A stretch of DNA of 64,000 nucleotides. It comes from Janthinobacterium sp. PC23-8 (GTDB taxonomy: Bacteria; Pseudomonadota; Gammaproteobacteria; Burkholderiales; Burkholderiaceae_D). The notes beneath the pieces were generated by a model. The model was not told where the DNA came from. It was given only the letters and a program-made list of their open reading frames with translations, and made no database searches. The position numbers were made by a program, and so were the translations under genes. Positions 8,884-18,659 of the stretch are shown here, piece by piece. The stretch spans positions 1,236,489-1,300,488 of the forward strand of contig NZ_NJGY01000001.1 in NCBI RefSeq assembly GCF_002250505.1. The letters are read 5' to 3'. The stretch's first letter is position 1; each line of letters opens with the position of its first letter.

Positions 8884-10962
8884 TTGGAAGGCTTGGCATT
8901 GAACGGGACGGCACGACAACCGAGCCGGCGCGCGGCATCGTGGCTGCTGGCGCTGGCTTGCCTGCTGCCCGCGCTGGCCGGCGCCAGCCCGCAGTTGCAG
9001 CAGCGCCTCGACGCCCTGCGCGAGGAGGGCCGTTTCGTGCCCGAGCGTGCGCTGCAACACCTGAAAGAGATCGAAAGCGAGGCCTTCAGTGCGCAGTTCC
9101 CCCTGCGCGCCGAATATATCACCCAGCTGAGCAATGCCCATATGCGGCTGGGGCAGAACGATATCGCCCTGCAACTGATCGACGACCTGATCCTGGACGC
9201 CACCAGGCGCCACAATGACGTGGCGCTGGCCAAGGCCATGCTGGGCAAAGCCTATATCAGTTTCGCCCTTGGCGAGCGGCGCGCGTCCCATCTGCTCGCC
9301 TTTGAGGCGGAAACCGTTGCCAACCGCACCGCCAACCTGGCGCTGCGCGTGCAGGCGACCATCAGCGGCGGCCAATCCTGGGCCGAGGAAGGCAATTTTC
9401 CGGCCGCCCTGGCCAAGCTGCAGACAGCGGTCGACCTGGCGCGCCTGAGCAATTCGCCCGTCACCCTGGCCGCAGCCCTGAATGCCTTGACCCTGCTGTA
9501 CACGCAGATGCGCGAGTACGACAAGGGCTTCAAGGTACTCGATGAATTGCTGGCCGTGGCCGGCAAGCTGGAGTCACCGGGCCGCCTGGCACAGGCAAAA
9601 AATACCGAATACGGCCTGGCGCTCGACGCCAGTCAGCCACGCCGCGGCCAGCGCGCCCTGCTCGACGCGCTGGCGCTCGAGCGCCGGCTGGGCGCCAAAG
9701 GCATGGAGGCGACCACCCTCGTCAACCTGTCGGACAGCTACCTGAAGCAAGGCGATCCGCAGCGCGCACTGAGCTATGCCAACGAGGCCATCGCCGCCGC
9801 GCGCCTGGTGCGCAATGACGACGTGGAATCGACGGCGCGCCTCAATATCGGCCTGGCCCTGATCGGCCTGGGGCGCCTCGAAGAAGGCAAGCGCAGCGTG
9901 GAAACGGGATTGGCGTATTACGATCTGATGGACAACAAGCCCGACCTGCAAGCGGTGCTGCTGGAGTACGGCATGGTACTGGAAAAAGCCGGCGACATGA
10001 AGGGGGCCGTGACGGCCTATCACCGCGAGCGCAAGATTTCCAGCCAGTTGTTTGAACAGCAGCGGCAAAAAGCCGTCTATGAATTGCAGGAAAAATACGA
10101 GACAGAAAAAAAGCAGCGCCAGATTGAACTGCTGAGCCGTGAAAACCAGGTCAAGAGCACCGAGCTCGACAATCGCCGCCTGCAGCAGCGCGTGTGGTGG
10201 CTGCTGGCGCTGGTGATGGCACTGGCGGCCGTCATCGTCGGCCTGCTGTACCGCAAGGTACGCCACGCCAATGTGCAGCTCAAGGAAAAGAACCAGGAAC
10301 TGGCGCACCAGAGTGCGCGCGATCCGCTCACGGCGCTGTACAACCGCCGCCACTTCCAGGACTTCATGCCGCGCCACGCCGCCCTCGCGCCGGACCCCGA
10401 CATACAGAAGGACAGCGACGTGGTGGGCGCCCTGTTCCTGCTCGATGTCGACCATTTCAAGCAGATCAACGATCAATACGGCCATGCGGCGGGCGACCTG
10501 GTGCTCACCACCATCGCCACCACCTTGCATCAGGTGCTGCGCGAAACCGACATGATCGTGCGCTGGGGCGGCGAAGAGTTTCTGGCGTTCTTGCCGAGCG
10601 TCATGCGCGGCAGCCTCGATCATATCGCCGCCAGGGTGCTCGACGGCGTGGCCGCGCAGCAGGTGCTTTACCAGGGCCAGGCCATCGGCGTGCACGTCTC
10701 GATCGGCTTTGCGCCCTATCCGCTGGCGCCGCTGGGGCAGCCGCTGTCATGGGAGCGCAGCGTCAACCTGATCGACATGGCGCTGTATCTCGCCAAGGCG
10801 CACGGACGCAACCGCGCCTATGGCTTGCGGGGGTTTCAGCAGATGGAAGGCATGACACTGGAAGTGATCGAGCAAGACCTGGAACGCGCCTGGCGCAACG
10901 GCGTGGTCGACTTGAATGTGGTGCTGGGACCGCAGGAAGGCTTGCCGCGCGCGGCCGCCTGA
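8884..10962 (+). CDS. TPR-repeat membrane diguanylate cyclase (GGEEF)
   Basis: 692 residues from TTG 8884, chosen because AAGGAG lies seven bases upstream. It has an N-terminal signal peptide (SWLLALACLLPALAGA), then a TPR-like helical sensor of about 370 residues, a coiled-coil stretch (QEKYETEKKQRQIELLSREN), one membrane helix near 437-456 and a cytoplasmic GGDEF domain. The active site is GGEEF at 562-566, a catalytically competent variant. RETD lies five residues before it, giving the RxxD inhibitory site for product feedback. It is predicted to make c-di-GMP in response to a periplasmic ligand or protein. The layout resembles many tetratricopeptide-GGDEF sensors. It appears monocistronic. 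Confidence 0.9.
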   Translation: MEGLALNGTARQPSRRAASWLLALACLLPALAGASPQLQQRLDALREEGRFVPERALQHLKEIESEAFSAQFPLRAEYITQLSNAHMRLGQNDIALQLIDDLILDATRRHNDVALAKAMLGKAYISFALGERRASHLLAFEAETVANRTANLALRVQATISGGQSWAEEGNFPAALAKLQTAVDLARLSNSPVTLAAALNALTLLYTQMREYDKGFKVLDELLAVAGKLESPGRLAQAKNTEYGLALDASQPRRGQRALLDALALERRLGAKGMEATTLVNLSDSYLKQGDPQRALSYANEAIAAARLVRNDDVESTARLNIGLALIGLGRLEEGKRSVETGLAYYDLMDNKPDLQAVLLEYGMVLEKAGDMKGAVTAYHRERKISSQLFEQQRQKAVYELQEKYETEKKQRQIELLSRENQVKSTELDNRRLQQRVWWLLALVMALAAVIVGLLYRKVRHANVQLKEKNQELAHQSARDPLTALYNRRHFQDFMPRHAALAPDPDIQKDSDVVGALFLLDVDHFKQINDQYGHAAGDLVLTTIATTLHQVLRETDMIVRWGGEEFLAFLPSVMRGSLDHIAARVLDGVAAQQVLYQGQAIGVHVSIGFAPYPLAPLGQPLSWERSVNLIDMALYLAKAHGRNRAYGLRGFQQMEGMTLEVIEQDLERAWRNGVVDLNVVLGPQEGLPRAAA

Positions 10963-11019
10963 GTGGCGGCGCGGTGGCGGCGCGGTGACCAGGCATGCCG
11001 GCCACCGCACGCCATGTTG

Positions 11020-11349
11020 TTACTTGGCGGACTCTTGCATTTTTTCGCCGGCGCGTTCGACTTTCTTGCCGACCGCATCCGCCGCTGCATTCATTTTCGC
11101 GCTGGCCTCGGCGCCAACCTGGTCCATCTTGGCGCTGGTGTCGGCTGCGGCCTGGCTCATCTTCGCGTCGGCGTTGGCGGCGGCGGCCTTCACATCGGCT
11201 TCGGCCTTGGCGGCGGTGGCGTCAATTTGCGCGCCAGCCGTCTCGGCAGGGCCCTTGGTCGACATGTCATCCTTCTTCTGGCAAGCGGCCAGCGCCACGA
11301 CCATCATGCCGGCGGCGCAGATTGTCATCAGGTGTTTAGTTGCTTTCAT
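11020..11349 (-). CDS. Small Ala/Lys-rich lipoprotein
   Basis: 109 residues from ATG 11349, which has AAGGGA upstream. The signal peptide ends in the lipobox VALAAC, so the mature protein should be lipidated. The rest is a helical Ala/Lys/Asp-rich repeat (AEADVKAAAANADAKM and similar 11-residue periodicity), reminiscent of Lpp-like or late-embryogenesis-like stress proteins. Exact function is unknown. A membrane-anchored helical protein of the periplasm is the safest description. Confidence 0.75.
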   Translation of the reverse strand: MKATKHLMTICAAGMMVVALAACQKKDDMSTKGPAETAGAQIDATAAKAEADVKAAAANADAKMSQAAADTSAKMDQVGAEASAKMNAAADAVGKKVERAGEKMQESAK

Positions 11350-11493
11350 GATATTCCCTTTCATTGTTATCAGAACAAACTGATCAGTCTGCAATATACA
11401 CCTGGGAATTTTTTTACAGCGTACGCCACCGCACATAAGAATGGGCTTTCGACAGGCAGTTTGTAAGCAATGGTTTCAGCCGCCATGCAAAGC

Positions 11494-12402
11494 TCAGGGC
11501 GGCGCGGCGCCATCGAGCAAGGCGTGCTCGAGCAACTGCGACAGCGCCGCGCGCAAGGTCTTGATACGCGACGCCAGTTCGGGACGCTTGTAGCGTTCGG
11601 CCGCCAGCAGGCTCTTTTCCATGCAGGCATGGTCGCGCCTGGCCAGGCAGGCGTCGGCCTGGTCGAGTTCACGCCTGGCCAGCGCCACCTTGATGCGGGC
11701 ATCCAGTTCGATGCTGTCGGCGTCTTCGCCCCAGCGTTTGACATACGCGGCCAGCCGTGTGGCGGCCTGCTCGGGCTTGCCCGCGTCAAACGCCTGGCCG
11801 GCCACCAGCACCACCTGCTCCCAGGCCTGCACGCGTTTTTGCCGTTTGTCGCAGGTGGCCGCCGCACTGGTGATGCTTGCCTGCAAGCGTTTGATGTGCG
11901 CGGCCGGCGCCTTGGCGCTTTTCAGCACGGCCAGCGCGCTGCGCGCGCCGTCCAGGTCGCACTGCTGCGCCAGCGCCGTAGCCACTTGCACCTGCTCGGC
12001 CACGCTGGCCGGCTTGTCGTCGGGCTTGTTGACGAACCAGATCGCCACCAGCGCGGCCACCGCCAGCAGCCAGGTACGCAGGCGCACGGGGGCGCGCGGC
12101 GGCGGCACGGAGCGGGCCACGGCGGCTTTTTTGGGCGCTTCCCTGGCAGGCGGCGGCGCGGGCGCAGGCGTGGGTTCGGGTTCGGGCGCAGCTGGTGGCG
12201 CGACCAGGGACGCGGGCGGCGCCGGTCGCCATTGCGGCGGGATCGGCGGCGGCATCACGGCCGGCGTCACCGGCGCCGGCGTGGCCGCTTCGGGCGCCGG
12301 GGCTGACTGCGCAGTGCCGCAAAACGGGCAATACGCCACGCGCAGCGGCAATGGCTTGCCGCAAGCGGCATGGATGCAACGATCATTTACGGGTTCAAGC
12401 AC
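11494..12402 (-). CDS. Zinc-ribbon, Pro-rich single-pass membrane protein of unknown function
   Basis: 302 residues starting with GTG 12402 after AAGGTAGAAC. The N-terminus has a zinc-ribbon-like arrangement (C..H..CGKPLP, then YCPFCG). A Pro/Ala linker of about 70 residues follows, then a single membrane helix (TWLLAVAALVAIWFV) near 109-123. The C-terminal about 170 residues are helical with TPR-like spacing and several cysteines (QQCDLDGA, CDKRQK, DACLARRDHAC). I do not recognise a named family beyond zinc-ribbon proteins of unknown function. The topology suggests a cytoplasmic zinc ribbon and a periplasmic helical domain. Confidence 0.7.
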   Translation of the reverse strand: MLEPVNDRCIHAACGKPLPLRVAYCPFCGTAQSAPAPEAATPAPVTPAVMPPPIPPQWRPAPPASLVAPPAAPEPEPTPAPAPPPAREAPKKAAVARSVPPPRAPVRLRTWLLAVAALVAIWFVNKPDDKPASVAEQVQVATALAQQCDLDGARSALAVLKSAKAPAAHIKRLQASITSAAATCDKRQKRVQAWEQVVLVAGQAFDAGKPEQAATRLAAYVKRWGEDADSIELDARIKVALARRELDQADACLARRDHACMEKSLLAAERYKRPELASRIKTLRAALSQLLEHALLDGAAPP

Positions 12403-12597
12403 GTTCTACCTTTTTCTACCTTTTTCAAGCGTCCATCGTGGCGAGCGCGGCGGCCAATACTGTTGCCAGATCCCGGCTGCGCTCCTGCGCAATATTACCC
12501 TACGGGCGGTCCCGCCAGCGCTTTGACACGGATCAATCGCCACCTGGCGCGACGGCCTAATCTGGTAGCACTCGGACAAGGAAAACGGGAGAACGCC

Positions 12598-13452
12598 ATG
12601 TCAGCCCACCTGATCATCGAAGACGGCCAGCCCTGGTGGTGGGACAGCGCCGCTATCTGGGTCGTGCCCGGCAACGACCCGAACGGCGCGCCGGGCGCAC
12701 CGCTTGCCGGCGCCAATAATTACCTGTGGGCGCGCGTGCACAATACGGGCAACAGCAGCTCCAACGGCGTGCGCGTGGATTTTTACTGGGCCGACCCTTC
12801 CGGCCAGATCGCCGTCGGCGTCGCCACCAGGATCGGCTCGGCGTTTGCCGACCTGGCGCCGGGCGCCACCCAGGACGTGCTGTGCCTGGTGCCCTGGTTC
12901 CCCGTCATCGTCAACGGCGGCCACGAATGCCTGGTAGCGGTCGCCCACGGACCGGGCGACGTCAACCCCCTGTCCGACCCGCTGCCCACCGGCTTTGCCT
13001 TCCAGCCGCAACACTACGAACAGATCGCCCAGCACAATGTGACGGTGGTGCGGGCGGCGCGGCGCGCGCAGCTGCTGGCCATCAGCGTGGCGGCGCTGCC
13101 GCGCCAGGACAAGCGAGTGCTGCTGCAACTGGAACACGGCGGCGAGCTGCCCGGCGCCGTGCTGGCCACCCTGGGCCTGGAAAAGTGGCGCCCCGCCAAG
13201 GAAGCCAAGGTCGAGGCGGGCCTGGCGCACACGCCGTATTGCGACGACCAGCAAGGCGAGCAGAAGCTGGAAGTGGCGGTACCGCGCGGGCGCGCCGTAC
13301 CCGTCTACCTGAGCCTGCGCGCCAGCGAACTGGCGAGCGGTCAATACGCGCTGCTGCGCGTGCTCGAAACCATCGATGGCAAGGTCATGGGCGGCGTCAG
13401 CTTTGTGCTGGTCGACGCGGTTGACAACGGCAAACAGGAGAACGCATCATGA
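12598..13452 (+). CDS. Hypothetical beta-rich (CARDB-like) protein, first of a coupled pair
   Basis: 284 residues from ATG 12598, with GGGAG upstream; the frame is open further upstream but without a good start. No signal peptide. The N-terminal half contains the pattern NYLWARVHNTG....GV.VDFYWADPSGQI, typical of CARDB-like Ig folds found in adhesive or cell-surface proteins. The C-terminal half is again beta-rich. It overlaps the next gene by four bases (ATGA), so both are probably made together in fixed ratio. Function is unknown; no enzymatic motif is seen. Confidence 0.7.
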   Translation: MSAHLIIEDGQPWWWDSAAIWVVPGNDPNGAPGAPLAGANNYLWARVHNTGNSSSNGVRVDFYWADPSGQIAVGVATRIGSAFADLAPGATQDVLCLVPWFPVIVNGGHECLVAVAHGPGDVNPLSDPLPTGFAFQPQHYEQIAQHNVTVVRAARRAQLLAISVAALPRQDKRVLLQLEHGGELPGAVLATLGLEKWRPAKEAKVEAGLAHTPYCDDQQGEQKLEVAVPRGRAVPVYLSLRASELASGQYALLRVLETIDGKVMGGVSFVLVDAVDNGKQENAS

Positions 13453-14945
13453 GCGACACGCCCATGCAAGTGCTGACGCGGCCCTTCGCAATCGAACCCG
13501 TCACCAATATCATGATGCCCGATGGCATCTTCGACAATGCGCTTTACCATCTGCGCATCGCCGCCCATATCACCAATATGTCGGGTACGGCGCTGACCAA
13601 CGTCACGGTCTACCTGGAAAGCGTGGGCGACCCCGGCATCGTGCCTGTGGCGCGCACCTTTTTCTTTGCCAGCATCCCCGCCGGCGCCGCCATGCTGGTC
13701 ATGTGGGACGCCAACTTCGAGCATGCGGCGCCGGGCAAGCGCCTGGTCAGCTTTGTCGCCAAGGCCGACGGCCACACGCCGCGCCGCTCGATCCAGCAGA
13801 TTTTTGTCTCGCAGACGCGCTTTGACAGCACCAGCAACACCTATACCTGCGCCATCGAGGAAGGCACCCTGACCCTGTCGAAACCGCAGGGCCACCTGCC
13901 CGGCAAGGGCTGGGGCACCTCGGACGGCAAGCAATGCCGCTGCCCGCCCTGGCCAGGGCCGGTGATCCCCACCGGCTTTACCCTGGCCTGGGCACCCAAT
14001 CCCGCCTATGCCGGCACGCATGGCGAGCTGCCGTTTTCCGATCCGTGGTGGAAGGTGCTGGCCATTATCATCGCCATTATCGCGGCGCTGGTGGCCATCA
14101 TCGCGGCGGCACTGGGCTCGGGCCAGGCCAGCTTCAGCGCGGGCGGCGAATTTGAAGAAACCGACCCCAGCGTCCATTGCTGTTCGCCCGAAGGCGCCGC
14201 TTCCGGCGCGCCCGAATATACGGTGGCGGGCGTGGCCTCGGCCATTGCCTCGGGCGCGATTGCCGTGGCCTGCTCGGACGCGGCCGATCCGTTCTGGCGC
14301 GGCCAGGAAGCCACGCCCCCTGCGGCAGGCGAACTGACCCTGGGCGAGCGCGTGGTGGCGCAATGGGTGTTGCCGGAAGCACCGAATGCGGGCCGGCCCT
14401 ATACGGCCGACGTCAAGTGGCAATATGAACGCTTTACCAGTGGCGGCAACTACCAGCATGGCGTGAGCGAAACCCAGGTCAACATCCATGTGGCAGGGCC
14501 CGTGGAAACCGACACGCCGGCCGTGGTGCAGGCGTTTGAACCGCTGTGGCTGCGCGCCAGCTTCCGGCGCGACAATGACGATCTGTTCCGTGGCAATGAA
14601 TTGTATGCGTTTGCCCTGTTCCAGGCGCCGCAGGGCCTGTACTTCGTGCAGCCGCTGGTCGACGATGGCCTGGGGTTCGACCCGGGTGCCAACGATGGCG
14701 TCTATGCGGCCAGCCTCAACCTCAAGGAAGCGTACCGCCTGCTGCTGAAATACGGCCAGCAAGTCTACGGCACCTGGCGCGCATTCGTGTTTGCCCAGGA
14801 CGTCAACCTGAGCAAGCCCGGCACGCCGCCCGAAATCGCCGCCCAGCATATCGGCGGCATGTTCGTCGCCAGCGCCATTGAGCTGACGTTCGACGACAGC
14901 CTGCCCTGTCCGCTCAAGGCGCAGGCCAGCATCGTTGTTGTCTAG
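13449..14945 (+). CDS. Hypothetical protein with Ig-like domains and a central hydrophobic segment
   Basis: 498 residues, coupled by ATGA overlap to the preceding gene. Residues 30-110 form an Ig-like module similar in pattern to the one in its partner (LYHLRIAAHITNMSG...VTVYL). Near 203-225 lies a strongly hydrophobic stretch (VLAIIIAIIAALVAIIAAAL) that could be a membrane helix, followed by a Cys-containing segment (VHCCSPEG). A second beta-rich domain occupies 300-498. There is no N-terminal signal. I do not recognise the family. The pairing suggests a surface or membrane-associated two-protein assembly. Confidence 0.7.
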   Translation: MSDTPMQVLTRPFAIEPVTNIMMPDGIFDNALYHLRIAAHITNMSGTALTNVTVYLESVGDPGIVPVARTFFFASIPAGAAMLVMWDANFEHAAPGKRLVSFVAKADGHTPRRSIQQIFVSQTRFDSTSNTYTCAIEEGTLTLSKPQGHLPGKGWGTSDGKQCRCPPWPGPVIPTGFTLAWAPNPAYAGTHGELPFSDPWWKVLAIIIAIIAALVAIIAAALGSGQASFSAGGEFEETDPSVHCCSPEGAASGAPEYTVAGVASAIASGAIAVACSDAADPFWRGQEATPPAAGELTLGERVVAQWVLPEAPNAGRPYTADVKWQYERFTSGGNYQHGVSETQVNIHVAGPVETDTPAVVQAFEPLWLRASFRRDNDDLFRGNELYAFALFQAPQGLYFVQPLVDDGLGFDPGANDGVYAASLNLKEAYRLLLKYGQQVYGTWRAFVFAQDVNLSKPGTPPEIAAQHIGGMFVASAIELTFDDSLPCPLKAQASIVVV

Positions 14946-15072
14946 AGCGAGGCCCAAGCGGCATTATCAAGGGCGCTTGAGAAAATGCCCAGGGCAAGGT
15001 GCGGCGCCGAAGACAGTACGCAAGTACGGCCAGGCGAACGCAACACCTCCATGGGCTTTTTATCAACCGCCC

Positions 15073-15519
15073 TTAGGCTTTTACCACATCCACTTTTGCC
15101 AGCACAGTGCGCGGCACAATCTCCGTTTCCGGGCACGACGCCATCGCATCGGAGTATTCCAGCCAACGCTTCAGGATTTCCATGCGGCGGATGGTGATGC
15201 CCTTGCCGTTGATATAGCCGATCTGCTCGAAGTTGGCCGGACTGGTGGTCAGTTTGGACACCGTGGGCGCGTTTTCGATCAGGCGGTCGTAGGCCTTGCG
15301 CGCCTTGTGTTCCCATTTGGCCAGCAAGGGATCGTCGAAGCGGTTGCTCTCGAAATAGACGGTGACGGTACGGTCGTGGTTGGCGAAACCGACAATGGCA
15401 GCGCCCTTGCGTATCGTCATCAGGACATCTTCCTTGACGCCGGTGACGGGCACCAGCAGGGCAGCGCGGCCATCGGTATCGGGCCGTTCCATGGGGATAT
15501 CTTGTCCAATCAGGCTCAT
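15073..15519 (-). CDS. Hypothetical protein
   Basis: 148 residues from ATG 15519 (MSLIGQDIP). The frame opens 14 codons earlier, but this start has AAGAG upstream and a more protein-like beginning. The central part reads TIRKGAAIVGFANHDRTVTVYFES. The second half is helical with repeated charged residues and a single Cys. No signal peptide or membrane segment. The family is not recognised. It is divergent from the NicX/M29-like gene with a 195-bp intergenic region carrying a palindrome. Confidence 0.65.
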   Translation of the reverse strand: MSLIGQDIPMERPDTDGRAALLVPVTGVKEDVLMTIRKGAAIVGFANHDRTVTVYFESNRFDDPLLAKWEHKARKAYDRLIENAPTVSKLTTSPANFEQIGYINGKGITIRRMEILKRWLEYSDAMASCPETEIVPRTVLAKVDVVKA

Positions 15520-15554
15520 CGCATCACTCTTAACATTACTTTGTTGATGTCGCA

Positions 15555-15573
15555 CTGCCACCGTCGGTGGCAG
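15555..15573. promoter_or_regulatory. Palindrome between divergent genes
   Basis: CTGCCACC-GTC-GGTGGCAG, a perfect 8-bp inverted repeat 36 bp upstream of the hypothetical gene start at 15519. It could be an operator or an RNA hairpin. No U-tract follows on either strand. Confidence 0.45.
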
Positions 15574-15714
15574 GCTGGTTTACAAATAATACATTGCCAA
15601 TAGGCACTACACAAGGTAATCAGGCGGCGGTGATCGTTCTGAGGACCAATGGCGAGACAGTCGGGGCGCGCCTTATAATGCGCAGTTACCCCTACTTGCC
15701 CCGACTTTTCCATC

Positions 15715-16779
15715 ATGACGCTTCCAGACAACGACACCAGCCGGCTCGACGCCATCAGCGCCGCCGCCACCGACGTGGCCGCGCAAAACGTGGCCGACCT
15801 GCTGGCCATGGCCATCTGCCACCGCCCCGGGGAACCGGCGCTGGTGGTCTGCGACAAGCGCAGCTGGCTCAATCTGGTGCTCAGCGACGCCTACCGGCTG
15901 GCCCTGCCGAACGCCAGCTTCATCGATTTCGACGACGTCACGCCCGAGGCCGTGCTGGCCGCGTTTGCCGCGTTGCCGACCGGCAGCCTGGTGGTGCTGA
16001 TCCAGTCGACCAGCTTCCGCCTCGAAGCGTTCCGCATCCGCATCGAACTGTTCAAGCGCGGCCTGAAAGTGATCGAGCACGTACACCTGTCACGCATGCC
16101 CGGTGTGCAGGGCCTGCACTATATCGCCTCGCTGGCCTACGACCCCGCGTATTACCGTGGCGTCGGCCACGCCCTGAAAGAACGCATCGACCGCGCCCGC
16201 CACGGCATGGTCGACAGCGGCGGCGAACAACTGGTATTCGCTTCGCCGTTCGAATCGGCCAAGCTCAATATCGGCGACTATACCGGCATGAACAATATCG
16301 GCGGCCAGTTTCCGCTCGGCGAGGTGTTTACCGAAGCGCAAGACCTGGAAGCGGTAAACGGCCGGGTGCGCATTTTCGTGTTCGGCGACACCCACTTCCT
16401 GGTCAACCGGCCCGACACGCCGATCACCGTGATCATTGAAAAAGGCCGGGTCACCGGCACTGAAAACGCAACCCCCGCGTTTCTGGAAATGCTGGACATT
16501 ATTCGCGCCCACGAAGGCGAAGTGTGGGTGCGCGAGCTGGGCTTCGGCTTGAATCGCGCCTTTACGCGCGAGCAACTGGTCAACGATATCGGCACCTACG
16601 AGCGCATGTGCGGCATCCATCTGTCGCTGGGCGCCAAGCACGGCGTCTACGCCAAGGCGCAGTTCAAGCGCAAGCAAGCGCGCTACCACGTCGACATCTT
16701 TGCCGTGACCGAAGCGGTGTATCTCGACGACGAGCGCATCTACGCCGACGGCGCCTGGCTGGTAGCAGACGCCAGCTGA
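15715..16779 (+). CDS. NicX / aminopeptidase-T (M29)-like metalloprotein
   Basis: 354 residues. It shows features of the NicX/M29-like superfamily: FP.GEVFTEA near 200, followed by a C-terminal half with an E-rich, H-containing strand set (GEVWVRELGFGLN, then H.SLGAKHGVYAK). In that superfamily, aminopeptidase T and 2,5-dihydroxypyridine dioxygenase use Glu/His metal ligands near such motifs. It could be a peptidase or a ring-cleaving dioxygenase, and sequence alone does not decide. No catabolic operon surrounds it. ATG 15715 lacks a strong ribosome binding site but no better start exists. Confidence 0.65.
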   Translation: MTLPDNDTSRLDAISAAATDVAAQNVADLLAMAICHRPGEPALVVCDKRSWLNLVLSDAYRLALPNASFIDFDDVTPEAVLAAFAALPTGSLVVLIQSTSFRLEAFRIRIELFKRGLKVIEHVHLSRMPGVQGLHYIASLAYDPAYYRGVGHALKERIDRARHGMVDSGGEQLVFASPFESAKLNIGDYTGMNNIGGQFPLGEVFTEAQDLEAVNGRVRIFVFGDTHFLVNRPDTPITVIIEKGRVTGTENATPAFLEMLDIIRAHEGEVWVRELGFGLNRAFTREQLVNDIGTYERMCGIHLSLGAKHGVYAKAQFKRKQARYHVDIFAVTEAVYLDDERIYADGAWLVADAS

Positions 16780-17042
16780 TACGCTGCTCGCCCTCATGTG
16801 CTCCCTTCCCTGCCAAAAAGCAAGGAAATGCCGTCTTGCGCACCGATATGGGGCATCGATACAACAGATGCCTATCAAAATCAGATACCAATTAAATAAA
16901 ACTTTCCACACGGAAAACAGTTGATATATATTCTACGTTTTGCAGTGCCGCCCCCTCCCAGCCCATCGAGCGCCAGCCGCTGACCAGCCAGGCCGGCAGG
17001 CCCACTGCATTCCGAACAAAACCACCTTTGGAGTCAGATTCC

Positions 17043-18659
17043 ATGCTAACTTTTATCAATAACATCACCATCGGCAGGCGCTTGCTGCTCGGTTTTGCAG
17101 TCGTACTGCTGTGTTCACTGCTGGCGATCGGCATCGGCATCGCCCGCCTGCACACGGTGGCCGAATCGACCCGGCAGTTGCTGGACGAACCGCTGAGCAG
17201 CGAACGCCATATCAGCGACTGGTACCGCAATGTGTTTGGCGGCATTCGCCGCACCCTGGCCATTGCCAAGAGCAGCGACAACTCGCTCAGCGAATTCTTT
17301 GCCGCCGATGTCGCCGAATCGACCAGGAGTTCTTCGGAACTGCAAAAGCTGATCGAGCCGGCCATCAATACGCCGGAAGAACAAAAGATATGGGGCGAGC
17401 TCAGTGAACTGCGCAGGCAATACCTGTCCTCGCGCGATGAAATTCTGGCGTTGAAAAAACAGGGCGAAGCCGAAAAAGCCTCGGCCCTGATCGACAGCAA
17501 ATTTGGACAGATCGCACAAAACTACGGGGACAAGATCAAGCAGCTGCTGCAGTACGAGCGCGAAGACATCAACCGCCGCGCAAAGGAAATCGGGCAGATC
17601 TACGAAGCCAGCCGCAACCTGATGCTGGCCCTGACGGTGCTGACGGTGCTGTTCGTGCTCGTCTGCGCCGCGCTGCTGGCCCGCTCGATCACCGTGCCGC
17701 TGGCAAAAGCGGTGCAACTGGCGCGCCAGGTGGCCGACGGCGACCTGACCTCGACCGTCACCAGCACGGCGCGCGATGAAGCGGGGCAGCTGCTGCGCGC
17801 GCTGGGCGAGATGAACGGCAAGCTCTCAAGCATGGTCAGCGGGGTGCGCGGTTCGAGCGACACCATCAACACGGCCTCGCATGAAATTGCCGCCGGCAAT
17901 GCCGACTTGTCGAACCGCACCGAGTCGCAGGCCAGCGCGCTGGAGGAAACCGCCAGCTCGATGGAAGAGCTCACTTCCACCGTGCGGCAGAATGCCGACA
18001 ATGCGCGCCAGGCCAACCAGTTGGTGATCACGGCCAGCAGCGTGGCCGGACGCGGCGGCAACGTGGTCGAGCAGGTGGTGAGCACCATGAACGGCATCAA
18101 GGACAGTTCGCGCAAGATCGCCGACATTATCGGCGTCATCGACGGCATCGCCTTCCAGACCAATATCCTGGCGCTGAACGCGGCAGTGGAAGCGGCGCGC
18201 GCTGGCGAGCAGGGCCGTGGTTTTGCCGTGGTCGCCACCGAAGTGCGCAACCTGGCCCAGCGCAGCGCGGGCGCGGCCAAGGAAATCAAGACCCTGATCG
18301 GCGACTCCGTCACGCAGGTCGAACAAGGCGGCGCACTGGTCGATGAAGCGGGCAAGACCATGGAAGAAATCGTCACCAGCGTGCGCCAGGTGGCCGACAT
18401 CATGGCCGAAATCACGGCTGCCAGCGCCGAGCAAAGCGCCGGCATCGACCAGGTCAACACGGCCATTACGCAGATGGATCAGATGACCCAGCAGAACGCG
18501 GCGCTGGTGGAGCAATCGTCGGCCGCCGCCGAAAGCATGCGACAAGAGGCCAGCACCCTGGCGCAGGCGATGGCGGTGTTCAAGACCGGTGCGGCAAGCA
18601 CTCCTGCCCTGCAACGGCCGGCGCCGCCACGGCGTGAACGCCAGCGTCTGGCGGCGTAG
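17043..18659 (+). CDS. Methyl-accepting chemotaxis protein
   Basis: 538 residues from ATG 17043, with GGAG upstream. An N-terminal membrane helix (about 11-31), a periplasmic four-helix-bundle ligand domain, a second helix near 193-213, HAMP ([17 protein letters not shown]), then the long signalling coiled coil with the hairpin tip [19 protein letters not shown] and [10 protein letters not shown]. Methylation-type Gln/Glu pairs are present. The tail ends RRERQRLAA and lacks an NWETF-type tether for CheR/CheB. It should sense a small periplasmic ligand and control CheA. No che genes are nearby, so it is an orphan receptor. Confidence 0.93.
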   Translation: MLTFINNITIGRRLLLGFAVVLLCSLLAIGIGIARLHTVAESTRQLLDEPLSSERHISDWYRNVFGGIRRTLAIAKSSDNSLSEFFAADVAESTRSSSELQKLIEPAINTPEEQKIWGELSELRRQYLSSRDEILALKKQGEAEKASALIDSKFGQIAQNYGDKIKQLLQYEREDINRRAKEIGQIYEASRNLMLALTVLTVLFVLVCAALLARSITVPLAKAVQLARQVADGDLTSTVTSTARDEAGQLLRALGEMNGKLSSMVSGVRGSSDTINTASHEIAAGNADLSNRTESQASALEETASSMEELTSTVRQNADNARQANQLVITASSVAGRGGNVVEQVVSTMNGIKDSSRKIADIIGVIDGIAFQTNILALNAAVEAARAGEQGRGFAVVATEVRNLAQRSAGAAKEIKTLIGDSVTQVEQGGALVDEAGKTMEEIVTSVRQVADIMAEITAASAEQSAGIDQVNTAITQMDQMTQQNAALVEQSSAAAESMRQEASTLAQAMAVFKTGAASTPALQRPAPPRRERQRLAA

